Assembly (NCBI GenBank): GCA_037013495.1
Contig: CM072802.1
Location: forward strand, 59,973,275 to 60,037,274
Source of the DNA: Hippophae tibetana
Lineage: Eukaryota > Streptophyta > Magnoliopsida > Rosales > Elaeagnaceae
DNA length: 64,000 bases
Direction of reading: 5' to 3'
Positions 35,901-49,200 of this stretch are shown one piece after another. Positions within the stretch are counted from its first letter, which is position 1. Each line of letters begins with the position of its first letter. The notes beneath the pieces are model-generated. The model had not been told where the DNA came from and did no database searches. It saw nothing but the letters and a program-made list of their open reading frames with translations. Made by a program: the position numbers and the translations under genes.

Positions 35901-38655
35901 CGACTAAAACTCTTCTCGGGTAAGATAAGATCAAGATGATTAGGTCCTTATACAATTGACAAAGTTTTCTCTTTTGGAGCACTTTTATGGAGAACAAGTG
36001 GAGAGGAAGTATGCATTTATTCCTCTTCAAAATCCTAATTGATGAAGATTAAAAATTCTAGCTGTAGACTATAAAACAAGCGCTTATGTAGGACATAAAA
36101 ATTATTTCATTTTATTTTATTTTATTGTATTTTTTTTATTTATTTGAAGAATTTGGATTTTCATGTTGATTTATTTTGCAAGAAGAAAGAGCTTAAAATT
36201 ACAAACTAATGTGGATCCACTATTAAACTAGGGAAGTTACTTTTATTTATTTAATCTATCTCATTTTTGAATTATAATGAGGATATTGTTTGGTTTAAGC
36301 TTAGGGATATAAATGCCTATAGTCTTGAGTTGTTAGAATATCTTATCAAGTATGTATTTGAGTATGATTGAATTCGCTATGACTCTGAAATTTGTGATTA
36401 AGGATGGTTTTGAGAATTTGTTTTTTTTCAAAATTTGATATTATGTTAGTCAGAGTTTTGTGGGTACTTTGATTTAAATCTTTGCCCTTGAAAATAATTG
36501 AGCACATAGTCATTTTCTTTCTCTACTCCATTTTGCCTATGAAGAGAGGGAGTTTAATTAACTAGGTCAGGAAAGTTCAATCTTGCTTTACTCTAGAATC
36601 CATTGATGGATCCTTGAGGCGAAATCCTAGTTGATACCAAACATTAGAGAAAGGATATAGGCAATTTTTTTCCATAACCAAAAATATTTCCCACATGTCC
36701 TGATTATCACTCCACCATTACGTGGTGTATTCCCATAGTCAATTCCCTTAAGCCTTATTTTACATAAGTCTTATTTTTTCTGTTAACTATATAAACCATT
36801 CACATTCTAAGCCTAAAAAACCATGAATTTACCTTAAATTTTGAGAAAATACTTTGGTGGAAATTTTCATTTAAAGAAAAGTTAGTTCAAATTAAATAAT
36901 CCATATTATGTTTGCGCTATTTTATCAAAGTATGACAAGAAAAGAAAGTAAAAGCAAGAATAAAAAATGTTTAATATAGTTAAAAATCAGAAAAGGCTAT
37001 GAGTATCAAGATAAAGAAACACTCTATTTATTGAGGATAGCAATAAAAATTGTCATCAATATGAGCATATTGTCGAGAAAGAGCTATGGTGTGAATCCTT
37101 AGGATATTCTTTTTTTTGTTTTTTTTCAATTATTTTTCCAATTTGCTTTGATTTTTCATATCCATTTCTTTTTTAGCCCTCACCTTATGGCCTGTCATTA
37201 CAACCTTAATTAAAGACCTTTTGATCTATGATTTTGGTGTTTGATTACATTAGTGTAGAGGATTTTTGAAAACTAGACTTATCGGGTTAATTTTTCATAG
37301 AGTTCTTCTGATTTCAGTTGTTCTACTTTTATCTAAATATGCAAGTGGTTTGGAGTTAAATTTCCTATTTCACACACACACTCAAGGACTTAGCTTTAGG
37401 TTAAAGTAAATTCTTAACTCTTGTTTGAAAAATTACTGAATTTTTGATTGATTTTCCTACTATCTTCGATGTCAAAAGAGTAAGTTACTAGTGATGAAAT
37501 CTTAATTCAGAAAATGGCTTGGTGAGTAATGGTAATTCTCTATGGGGTCTAGTTGATATTTTATATAGTTTTCTTTTATTTTATTTTCTTTTTGTTTGAG
37601 GACAAAACAATTTCTATGTTTTGGGGTTTTTGATGACTTTTATAATTTGAAATAATCTATCACTTCTCAATTATTATTATTTAAATTTTATTGTAGATTT
37701 GAAGAAAATAAAGATCCAAAATTTTAGAAGCATATCTGCTAAGGACTCTCAAACTTAAATGAAGATTTCAATAAATCTAAAAGGAAAGATGAAAAAAAAA
37801 TAAAAGCAACAAAAGGGCACATGGTTTATATATATAAATAAATAAATAAATGAAAGATAAAAACTAGAAAGAGATCAGAGGAAACAAAACATAGAAGGGA
37901 AAAGCAATGTAGGAAAGCAGAACAGAAAAAAAAACAAAAAAGAAGAAAGAAGAAAAAAAAGTGAAAATTAAGAAATGGTGGTGAGGCTGAAAAAAAGAAT
38001 AACAACGCAAGAGGCCCTGGAAACTGGAAAAAGGGAAAATGTTGGAAAAGAGGCTGAAGGAGACGAACACAAAGCATATTATTTTGTGCTAGTGTTAATT
38101 TCCTTTCAAGTCATCTCACAAAAATTATAGTGAATTCGTTTATCTTAAATATAATTTTAGGGTGAACTAAATTTTATTTATTATAAGAAGAAGATATAAT
38201 CTAATTGTGAACTATGCTTGATTTTCTAGTTTAATTTGAATTATTTCTCATCATGTTTGTTTGATTTATTCTGAGTTTATTGTGTCTATTTAACCAGTCA
38301 TTAATTAGATGATTTTGGTCTTGTGATTTACTATCGAAAAAGGGAATTATAGGATAGATATGAAATATTTCAACGTTGGTCAATATAGAGATCAAAAGAC
38401 ATATGAAAATGATTTCATAAAAATTTTCTTCCTATTGATTTGATTTTCGAATACCATATTTCTTTTCTTTTGTGCATTTTCTTTAAATTGATTTTATTTT
38501 AAAATCCAATTATAACAACCTTAATGACTTCTCTAGATAAAATTAAGATTAGCATAGTTTTGGTATTTGTCAAAAGTAATTTACCAATCCATGAGAATGA
38601 TACTTTTCTTATCACTTTAATATAAAACTATGATACACACTTGCAGTTTTGCTCT
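29946..38655 (+). mobile_element. Ty3/gypsy Athila-like retrotransposon, old, with many breaks
   Basis: Parts in order: a shortened 5' LTR (about 29946-30730); a primer-binding region with ACACCATTGTCGGGGATT (about 30733-30750); gag (about 30970-32140, with FELKLTLIKMVQQAQF and FPFSLRDKARGW); protease (32430-33000, with LILGRPFL); reverse transcriptase (33300-34110, with FMDDFLVFG); RNase H (34120-34620, with MCDASDFSIGSVLG); integrase pieces (35050-35720); a long AT-rich spacer; and a 3' LTR (37631-38655). There are well over ten breaks. The LTRs look about 17% diverged by eye, with a sizeable gap, so insertion was probably several million years ago. Confidence 0.88.
37631..38655 (+). repeat. 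3' LTR of the 29.9-38.7 kb Athila-like element
   Basis: It starts TGATGACTTTTATAATTTG after TTTTGGGGTTTT and matches the 5' LTR from about 38068 on. The first 430 bp have no counterpart in the shortened 5' LTR and include a GA-rich run at 37780-38060. Confidence 0.75.
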
Positions 38656-41600
38656 GATCAGCAGTTTGAGGCATATACTTGATATTGTCATCACCCAACT
38701 TTATGGAAATTTATGCTAGCTTCCCCATGACTTCTAGCCTTGTCAATACATTCTTGAGTTGTTGAGAGGTGATTACTACTACCGTGTGCGAGCTGAAGTA
38801 ATGTTTGAGCTTTCACGCATTGATTTTTAGGGTGAAGGCCAACTTGTTGATCGTTGGATACATGATTTAGGAATTTTTTAAGATTTGGCTGACATAGTAG
38901 ATGAGGTGTTGGACCTTGTCTATTTCTGTTAGGAGTACAACATTGTAAGTGTGAGGGGCCACAACCAAATATAAATAAAGCATTTCTCCTAGGAGAAGGC
39001 TAACTAGGATAGAAGGTTTACTTAAGTACTGTTTAATTCCTTGAAAGACTTTGTCACATTCTTCATTCCAAAACACTGATGTGTTCTTTCTTAGTATTTT
39101 GAAGAATGGAAAACATTTATTTGTGCACTTAGGAATGAATATGTTCAGATCCATTATTCTTCCGTTCAATTGTTGAATCCTCTTTAGACTGGTAGGATGC
39201 CTAATGTTGACTAGGGCTTGTATCTTGTACGAATTGTCCTCCATCCTATGGGCAGATATAAAATACACTAAGGATTTCCCTAAAGTAACATCAATAACAC
39301 ATTTCTTAGAGTTAAGTCTCATCCCATACCTTTGGATTAAGAAGAATATTTCCTGCAAGTCTTTGACGTGGTCTATAGGTTGTGCTGAATTTTCCACCAA
39401 GTTGTCGACATATGCCTCAAGATTTCTTCCTATAAGATTCGCAAACATCTTGTTGACAAGGCATTGATAAGTGACCCCTGCATTCTTCAATCTGAAGGGT
39501 GTTCTGGTGTAGCAAAAGGTTCCTTCCTCTGTGATGAAAGATGTTTTCTCCTCATGTTATAGGTACATTCTAATATAATGATAGCCATAATATGCATCCA
39601 AAAACTCATGAAGCCAAAATCTATGGTGGCATCAACTAGCTGGTCAATGCTTGGAAAGGGGAAACAATCTTTCGAACACACATCATTTATGTCTATTATA
39701 CCCTACACATATGGGTGACCCATAAACCTTTTTTACTAGTACCATATTTGACAACTAAGAGGGGTACTTTAAATTTATAATAATCTCTATCTCTTTGAGG
39801 GTAATGACTTGACCTTTAATCACCTCATTCTTTTCTCTAAGGAACTTCCTCTTCTTTGGTTGATAGGCCTAGCTTTCGGATCGATATTCAATATATAGGT
39901 TATGATCTCAGAATTAATCCCAAGCATGTCTCCAAGCCTCTATGCAAAGATTTTGGCATTCTCCATTAGGCAATGAGATAGTTGCTCTCTCACCTACGTT
40001 TTCAAGTCCATTCTCAAAGTTAGAGAGTGATCCTTCTCCTAGTTCCTCATTGGTAGATCTCATACTTTTTTTATGATGACTTAAATCTACTAGACATGTA
40101 GCTCTTAGCCCTTTGCAAAAAGGCCTATGTTGTGGTTGCTACTTGGGAGTAGTCCATTTCATAATGGTATTAGAAATTTTTTTGGCCTTTTCCTGGTCCT
40201 CCCTTATTTCTATTATTCCCTTCTCGGTCGGGTATTTGATGACTTGGTGAAAGGTGGATGGAACTGCCTTCATCTTGTGTATCTATGTTCTGTCTAGGGT
40301 GGCATTTATAGTGTACTAGGAGATCAATTACCATGAAGTTGGTCATCACTATAGATTCATGGGCCATGACTAGGAAGACCATAGTTTCAATTGTGTAGAT
40401 GGTGCTATTGTTAAATCCTACCAAGGGAGCACTTTCATTGTTATATCACCTTCTTTTATGCCTAAGGCCCTTGTTATTGATAGAAAAAGAAGGTCAAAAT
40501 ACCTCCTAGTGTCAATCAAGATAAAAAAAATATCATAGGATCCTATCCTCATAGTAGTTAGCAATGGGTCCTTATGGGGAGATGAGGTCTCGTCCTTCCT
40601 AGTGAAGGTGATTTTAGCTGAAGACCTAGCCCTTTCTAGATTTTATACATATGGAGAGCCATGCAAGTCTCTGGAATACCTCTTATGCGAGTTGTTAGAG
40701 GTTCTGCTTAGCCTAGAGCCTCCATGTATGGTATGAATAGTCCTTACATTGGAACCATTATGATAGCCCATTTCGCTACCTAAGGGAGCTGGCAACCTCA
40801 ATGTTTCACGCTTGGTCTGATGCCCTATCTATCTATTGTTGGTCCCCATGAAGTATTTTAAGTAACCTCTTACTAGCAGATCCTTTATTTCCTTTTTCAA
40901 ATACCTACAGTCTCTCATTTCATGGCCCATATCCTAGTAGAAATAACACCATTTAGATGTGTTCTTAGGGAAAGCCCTCATTTTTGGAGGCCATTTGACA
41001 TTATAATCTTCCTTTATTCTTGATATCACTTGAGCTAGGCTTACTCTTAAAGAGGGACCTCTGAATAGGGACAATGACCTCCCTTAAGGCCCCATATTTT
41101 AGCCCATTGACCTCTTGACCTATGATTAGGAGTGAAACGCTTGTTTTTGTTAACTCTTTTGTCTTACCGGTCATGTCTAGGATTATTCTTCTCTTTTTTT
41201 TCTTTGGAAGAGCTTCTATAGTTTCCTTGCTATTCTTATCCAGCCCTGGCCCCCTTTCTAGATTAATAAATTTTCTTTCCACTCCGTAAGCTTCCTCTTT
41301 GGGACCATTTTGGTCAACTCTATAAACAAATTAGAATTTTTCACTAAACCTCGCATGAAGGCCTCTATCATGATAGAGCCTGGGAAATCTGATATCTCTG
41401 AATTTTCTTCCCTACACCTTCGCATGTACTCTTCAATAGACTCACCCCTTAAATGATCGAGAAGAGGTGGTAGAAATCCTTCCTCAAGGGCTTCTTGTAG
41501 GTATAAATAATGATGAACATTCTGGAAAACTATGAAAATGAGGTTATGGTATGGGGTGCCAAGTTGTTCAACCACTTTTGTGCGCAATCAAAAATGGTAG

Positions 41601-42794
41601 TGGAAAACAACTTACACATCATGGCATCTCGTTTTCCCAAAGTAAGGCTCATAGAGGCCATAGCCATTTTGAAGTGTTGCACATAAGTTATCAGATCTTT
41701 GGTACCTTGATAGTCATATCACTTGAGAGCACTAAACTTGGCTGGGGGACTGGTCATGCTTTATTTTATCAGAAGAGAGGGAGAGGTATAATTGTTTGCA
41801 ATCTCTGTTCACATTGTACGGTACCTTACCCTTGTCTTACCTTTCATTGGCCCTTCTCAAGGTTTGGTCTTGTTTTTTATTAGCCTCCTTTAGTTCTCAA
41901 AATCATGCCTCCTAGCTTTAATGTTCTTATATCAATTGCTCATTACTGGGTCCCATCGAGCTAGGCAAATGGTCAACCTTAGTTATATTCTCATCTTGGG
42001 TAGGCTTGGGACAACATGGTTTGGCCCAATTTTACCCACTAGGTTAGTGATTTGACCTTTAGGGGCTATCGAACATTACTGTGATTGAAGTGCCTCTTTC
42101 TCTCACCTAGTTTTCTCGAGCACTCTTCTTAGCTTATAGAGTTGGCATGCCAACACTTGGTAGGGATTGGCCTCTTCTCTGGGTTCATTAAGAGCTAGAA
42201 AGTTATGATCTTGAGCCAATGCTACTTCCTCATTTTATATTCTTAATCACTCTTTGGCTCTTGTTATTACCATAGTAGTTTATGATTATGGAAAACTACG
42301 CTTGCACACTAAGTCTCTTCTTTCCATGCTCGAGTTTAATCCTTGAAGATGTAGAGTTAGAAACCAAAGCCTAATCTTTGAATCTGAGCCCCACGATGAG
42401 CACCAAAATGTTGAAGATGGTCCAATTTATAGAGAGAGAAACTAGAGAGAGGTTAGAGAGTTTTGTGTGGAATGTGTGGATCGGGAGTCCATGTATATAT
42501 AGAAAATTACATGTACATATTTTGATTACATAGGTTGTACCCATCATAGCATGTTAAAAGGGTATAAATGTAAAGAAAAGTACATATAAAGCTTTAGGTC
42601 GACCATATCATAACTTGGCTTAGAGGTTAGTCTTCCATTACCAAGGCTTCCACACATAGGTAGGTCCATACTATCAGTGTCGTTGTGATATGGGCATATG
42701 TGGCTTCTCTTGAGATGGCCTCGTACGAATCATACTGCCAGTTGAGTCAAACTATTAGATGGATAAGGATTATGTCGATTCGTATGTCCAAACA
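38656..42794 (-). mobile_element. Ty3/gypsy Tat-type retrotransposon, broken, 3' part lost
   Basis: It reads on the minus strand: 5' LTR 42409-42794, primer-binding region TTTTGGTGCTCATCGTGGGG (42389-42408), gag (about 41000-42000), protease region (about 40170-40450) and reverse transcriptase plus RNase H (about 39700 down to 38660, with AYVDNLVENS and YYVSQILKN). It stops inside RNase H where the Athila-like 3' LTR begins, so its integrase and 3' LTR are not present in place. Many breaks; old. Confidence 0.8.
42409..42794 (-). repeat. 5' LTR (386 bp) of the Tat-type element
   Basis: On the minus strand it runs from TGTTTGGACATACG (42794) to CTTCAACA (42409), directly followed by the primer-binding region. 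An inverted partial copy is at 29849-29946. Confidence 0.75.
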
Positions 42795-43745
42795 TAATCT
42801 ATCCTAGTTAGCCCTCTCCTAGGAGAAACACTCTATTTATTTTTGGCCATGGCCCCTCATGCTTACAATGACGTACTCCTAGCTGAAAGAGACAAGGTCC
42901 AACACCCTATCTACTATGTCAGCCAAATCTTGACAAATGCCTAAAGTAGTTATCCAATGATCGACAAGTTGGCCTTTACCCTAAAAATCAATTTGTGAAA
43001 ACTCAGACATTACTTCGGTTCGCACACGGTGGTAGTAATCACCTATCAACCACTTAAGAATGTATTAATGAGGCCAAAAATCATGGAGAGGCTGTCACAA
43101 ATTTCCATAGAGCTGGGTGATTACGATATCAAATATGTGCCTAGAACCGCCATGAAGTGGTTGGTGGTAGCTAAGTTTGTGGCTCAGTTCAGGGAATCAC
43201 CAAAGGTCACTAGAGATGAAGAAAATGAAGAAGTATATGGCATGGATCAAGAAACGAGGTTGACTTGGTATGTATTCATTGATGGCACACACAACTTCAA
43301 AGGAACTGGGATAGGGTTGGAACTATTTGATCATGAGGAAAACTGATTCGAGTATGCTATCAGGTTGGACTTCCAAGTAACTAACAATATCACAAAGTAT
43401 GAGGTAGCTATATTTGGTGCCATGATGCAAAAAAACTCAAAATGGATAACATTACCTTGCATAGTGACTCATGATTGGTGATTAACCAGTATCTGGGCAC
43501 ATTTGAGGCTAAGGATATATATGGAGAGACTAAGGAAGGAGTCCTCAAAATTTACCAACTTCGAGATCAAGTAAATATCCCAGAATGAGAATGGTTATGC
43601 CAATGCTTTGGCCAAACTAGCCTCCATGCAAGAGGTCAATCCCACTTGTATAGTATTAATAATGATCATGATAGAGGCCAGCTTAGAAGAGGCCAAGAAA
43701 ATAATCGAGAGCATGACCAAATACCTAAACCTATACTTTGCTAGT
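42795..43745 (+). mobile_element. Tat-type gypsy pol fragment, opposite orientation
   Basis: It translates on the plus strand to RNase H (YYVSQILTNA, HYFGSHTVVVITYQPLKNVL) and the second, archaeal-type RNase H domain typical of Tat elements (WYVFIDGTHNFKGTGIGLEL). It covers the same part of pol as 38660-39000, and the two are clearly homologous in reverse. Broken and cut at both ends. Confidence 0.8.
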
Positions 43746-43961
43746 CCTTAGCAAAACTAAAACTAAAAAGACTAATAAGATAAATACAAAAAACCTATAA
43801 ACTTAAATCTATAAAATTCCCCATGCTTTAGTTTCTTAAAGGATTATGGTTCATTGTGTAAATTAGTAACACATCACAAATTTGTTCCCTATTACCAAAA
43901 ACATATTAACATTGATTCTCCCAAACCTAGTGCTAAGAATTCAAATATGCTTAAACCCTTA
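43746..43961. other. Short AT-rich link between repeats
   Basis: No feature was recognised beyond being the flank just ahead of an Athila-like LTR start. Confidence 0.4.
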
Positions 43962-45206
43962 TGAGTGCTGGAAAACACTAATATTTTGTTATTTTATTGA
44001 GCTTAAATATAAAAAATATCTTTTATTATAACATGTTTATGTGAATATTTATGCAAATCTATATGTTGAAAATCACAGATATTTTCGGTTTTATTTTAGG
44101 TGTTTTTAGTTTCAAAGGTATAATTATATCAACACATGAAGAAGAGCACTTAAAGCACTCAATTTTCACCCAAGAAGCTCAGAAGAATAAGGAATGTAAG
44201 TATTACATGAAGAAATAACCAGTATATAAGTCGATAGTATAAGTGGGTTGTGGTCCGTTTTTGTTTATTCAACCTAAAGCCCTTCACCACCAATCTTGCC
44301 TATAAATACAACAATATATTTAGGTTTTCATCAGCTTTCATAGTTTTCCATTAGAATAACCATCTATAGAATTTAGGTTTTGTGAGGAATTTAGGTTAGT
44401 CGTTATACCACCATGTATAGATATAGAGAGCAAAACCCTCCAATTGTAAATAGGGTACATAGATTTGAAGAAGGTAGTGACAATTCATTTAGAGATTTGG
44501 AATCATATTTATTAAGAATAGGTAATTTTATTGTTATATCTTTTATTTCTCTTTGTAATATGATGTCTTTCATAGTCTAATTGACTTTTGTTAATAACTA
44601 TGATTGACTAAATCTGTATTTGGGATTTTAGCCTCTACTTTCAATGATTGGAAGAATAGTTATGTGATTTAAATAAATAAAAGTTCTAGATTTATTTATT
44701 ATTGAGAAGCTTTAGATCTTTAATCTTAAATTCATAATGGGTCAAGTTTTGATTTATGATTAAAACAATATTTTAGAATTATGTATTAGACACATCATCT
44801 ATCCTTAGCTGTGCATAATAAATAATAATTTATTTTAATTTCAATAATTTGTATTAAATTAGATAGTTGAAAAATAACTTTAATTATAAATTAATAATGG
44901 TCCAAATTTTGATTTATAATTAAAGAATATATCTACCTTAGGTTAACCGATTTTTAATTTCAAACTTGAATATATATTAATCAATTTTAAATTTGATCAA
45001 AGGAAGAATTGATTAATTGAATATCATTGGAAACTCACCATGATTATTGGTTTAAGACTTATTTTTCTTAATTAAATTAGAAAATAATTTGACTTTTTAA
45101 AACCATCACAATTCCTTGAGAGACGATATTGAAAGTGTACTTACTACTTATTATAGGTGATTCGTGTATTTGAGGGTTTTTTATAAATACAAAATTTGAC
45201 ATCTCA
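43962..45206 (+). repeat. Athila-like LTR (about 1.25 kb)
   Basis: It starts TGAGTGCTGGAAAACACTAA and contains TTTTCGGTTTTATTTTAGGTG and a TATAAATA box at about 44291. It ends near GACATCTCA before AGTTTTTGTTCATTAC, which fits a worn Athila primer-binding region. The rest of the element is not seen. Confidence 0.6.
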
Positions 45207-45284
45207 AGTTTTTGTTCATTACTTTATTTCGCATAAGATATACTTTTAATATCACACTGATTCTATGATTATTACTAAAGCTAT

Positions 45285-46250
45285 ATTGTCAATACATTTT
45301 CAAATAATAATTCTTATAATTTTTTTTGAAATAGAGTTTCACTCTAACTATCGAGCGATTACACCAACAAATAAAAGAACATTATTCTAAATCAAACCGG
45401 AAAACTAAACCTTAAAATCTAATTTTTAGATTTAAGTTTGTAAATAAAAATAATATATTTCTCTCTAAAATTCTTAATATAAAATCTTGAATAAAAATAA
45501 AATCAATTCATTTTATAGAGATTTTTAACTATTTAATATTTCGTAAGCATAACAACGTTATTATTACATCATGTTCACAAACAACGAGCAATGTTAAATT
45601 TAATTACAGAAAAATTAAATATAACATATAAGAATAAAATATAAAAAATAATTGTAAAAACTTACAACACTTTGATGCTAATTTTGTTGCTAGAAAACCT
45701 TTAAACGAATTTGCATTTTCATTTATTGAATCAAAAAGCTAGAAATTTACAACAACAAAAAACATAACTAATTCTTCTCAAAAAGAAAAGAACTTTAAAA
45801 CTAAAAACAAAGAAAAATAAAGAAAAATAAAGAAAGAAAAAGGTAAGAAAATGTATTTTAAGTGTGTTTTGTAATGAAGGAGATGAGGGTATTTATAGGT
45901 TAGGAGAAGGGTCAAAAAGTGGAAAAAATGACAAAAAAATGGGAAAATGCATAATAGGTAGACGATGATGTCATTGCTGATGCAGAATGGACTGGCACTA
46001 ATGTAAGTACTAATGGAGGAAGTGGTGCATTTGAATTATCCATGTGGAGCTCAGTTGGGTGCATATGGCCGTAGTGGCGCGAGGGCGAGTTTGACGTTGT
46101 TTAGGCGTTGCGCCCAGATGGGTGCAGATATGTAGGCGGATGCTCGGCATGGTGTGGCATGTTGCGCGCCTAGATGTAGCCCTCGCCAAACCCTTGGTGA
46201 GGTCAATGGTAAGGATTGTGGTGAGGTGATCCAACCATTGAAAATGTTAT
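45285..46250 (-). repeat. Partial copy of the Athila-like LTR found at 48753-50619
   Basis: Colinear match to about 49390-50400, beginning TTGTCAATACATTTTCA and including TTCACTCTAACTA.CGAGCGATT and a TATTTATAGGT box. It is in the same orientation as the solo LTR but lacks both ends. Confidence 0.75.
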
Positions 46251-49200
46251 ATAAAACCCTTTATTAATTGTTTTAATTAATTCAATAATCCTACCGAAAC
46301 TTTAACAAACTTTTTTGATCATTTGAATTTCATTTTCACTTAATATCTTGATTGTGTTTCAATAATAGTGATATGTTTTGGTCAGCATAAAATAGTGTGG
46401 TAGACTAATTTACTATATTTATGAGAACTTCTTTGTCATAGTGGTTTGAGCTGAGTAGTTTGATTTCTCATATTATTAACTGTGTAATAAGTTATTGTGC
46501 TGAGAGATCAAATCGTTAAGTGTGATCGTACATGGATTATATATGTGTCTCCTATAAATTATTTGATATTTATTTGGATTGTGTGTCCTTTGGTGAAATT
46601 TGGTTGTTAATGATTGAGGGTGGTCTTGTAAGTTAACAATACTATATTCTTCAAGTTACTGATCTTTGGTTTCTAATCATACAATATTGGGTGGTGTTGG
46701 CTTTAGAGGAGAGAGGATTCATGTGTAAACTAAGTGGTTATAGAGGTAATAAGTGAGGGAATTAATAGGTAGTTCAAAAGAGGTCTCAACTTATAGAGGT
46801 ATTAATGGTTTTATTTCTATTAGAGTTGTAATTGTTTTATTACTTTATGGATTGTTTGCTACCGAGTGGTTTTCACATAGATAGGTTTTTAATATTGGTT
46901 TATATTGTTATATTGTGTGTTATGCATGCTCTGTTTTTATGCTAGTATAATGTGAGTTTGAAGTGTGATACCACAGACTAAAGTTTAAACTCTGATTAGA
47001 ATACTTTAATTATATTTACATGCTTCTACTTACTAAATTATATATCTATTGATTAGTGTGTTCTGGCTACTTGAGTTCCTTATTTACTATTGTTATTTTT
47101 TAATCCTCTACTTATAAGGATGAGTCTTTTAGGAGTTAGTATCTCTTTAAGTAGTGAACCAAGTTACAGACTCTTTCAATTGGTATTTTAATATGTACAC
47201 CTTATTTCGGCTTAACTACTCTGGCATTGATCATTTCCCCTTTCTATATATGATTAATTCTATTAAATATCTTATAATGGATGATATAGGAAATTTGGTC
47301 GATTAACCACCCTAATTCAATGGATTTTTTTTTTAATTTTTACTCGGGATCTCAGATGTGTTCCTACTTGAGATCTACAAACAAGGATGTTTGTTACTTA
47401 GTCGAGGATGGCTGGACATGCCATATGCATGTATCTGAAACTAGTATTGTTGAACCTACATCGATCAATGTTTGGAACAAAGAAGAGCTTCATCTTAGCA
47501 ATCTAAGTTATCAAGGGTTACACCTTCTTATCAGCTCAATTACTGTAGAGGATTCTTCTCTAATTGTTAAGTTTAAGGCTACCAAGGAAGCATGAGATTC
47601 CCTGAAAAAAAAAATATGATGGATACACTCTTTATATGAATGTTTTATCTTTAGAAAAGACAATGACTAACATTCTTGAATACTTTTCTTTCATGGCTTC
47701 CCACACAGAGAATTCCCCTTTCTAGTTCCTCTTATTGAATTGATAATGGTGATAATGATTAGTTTTCCCTTCAATAATTCTATGAACAACTTGTGTAAGA
47801 TAACCTCAAGTTGAAGAAAGTTATGTCCGACATCCATAGTAATATTATAGAAAAAGATAAGGAGCATTTAGACCTCCTTGGCCAACTACTCTATCTCACC
47901 TTGGATGGGGAAAATGATGTGAATAACCTGAAGTTAAATTTGGATAACCACATTAAATCTCTTTAGATTCTCTTCCGTGATAATGAGAAGTGTCTTGCTC
48001 ATATAAGTGAGCTTAAAAAGTCTATTCAAGATATAGAATCTTATGCTCTCAAAGATCAACATATTTCAAATTCATCTACATGTAATTATTATGTCATTTG
48101 CAAACCTAAGAAAGATGTTTGCACCTTAGAAAATGAAAAGGATATTAAAATATTTTTATATTTGAACCAACTAAGCTTCATGCTTGGTTGAAGTAGATAC
48201 TACAAAAGTTATAGCTCGCTAGAAAAACATGAAATGGTTGAGATAATTACTTTTAAAGTTAGTTAGATGTGGTTCGTTGGAGATAATTATTTTGACAAGT
48301 TATTAAATCTCAATTATATTCATGCCTTCTCTTCTACTACATCTATTATTTAGAAACCTTCTCTACCAATAAAGATTTTCGATGATTCCACCATCGATGT
48401 TTTGAGTGCATAAAGCTTGTCTCTTTCTCCTATTTTTTACAATTCTGATTACTTCTCCAACTTCAACTCTCTTACATATTCTCCTAGCCATAATAATGAT
48501 GCGTTGAGTCATATGGAAGAACTATTTAATCTTTCTGTCACTCTTACTAGTGAAGTTGTAACCTTATAGAATGATGTAATAATGATTTTAAATGACTTTA
48601 AATGTAATAATGATTTTAAAAGAGTTTAAGTCTTCTCTTGGTATTAATATTGATGACTAGAATCTCAATTGTAATATGGTTCACACTGCCTTGAAGGCTC
48701 AAGCATCTAGTTGTTGGTACTTTGACAGTGGATGCTCCTGACACATGACTAGTGATGAGCGAAAACCGGCATCGCCGATCCTACCAATACTTACGTTTTA
48801 TATTTATAAAACTCTCGCAAGTGCACGAATCATTTCATAGAAAATGATAAGTATACTCCCAAGGTCGATCTAAGGAAGGAATGTATGTGGTTTTTTAATT
48901 TATTATTCAAACTTTTAAAAACGAAATTAAATCCTAAACATCCTATTATGATATTTTTGGGTTTTGTGTTTTTAATCTACTGACATAAAAATAAACATAG
49001 ATTCAATAAACATTTATACAAATTTTATCATTTATAATAGTGGAGTATTTATGGATATAATACCTAAGTTAATTATACTTGCTCATATTATTTAGGTTAT
49101 TAAAGATATGAATTGATATTTATTGATTCTCTTTTTTTATATGAATACCACCTTTGGTGGGGTTAGATATTATTTGTTAACTAAACAAATCAATTAACAC

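Noticed and set aside
37826-38077. Phe/Leu-rich minus-strand frames resembling membrane proteins
   Set aside because: They come from a GA-rich low-complexity run inside an Athila-like LTR.
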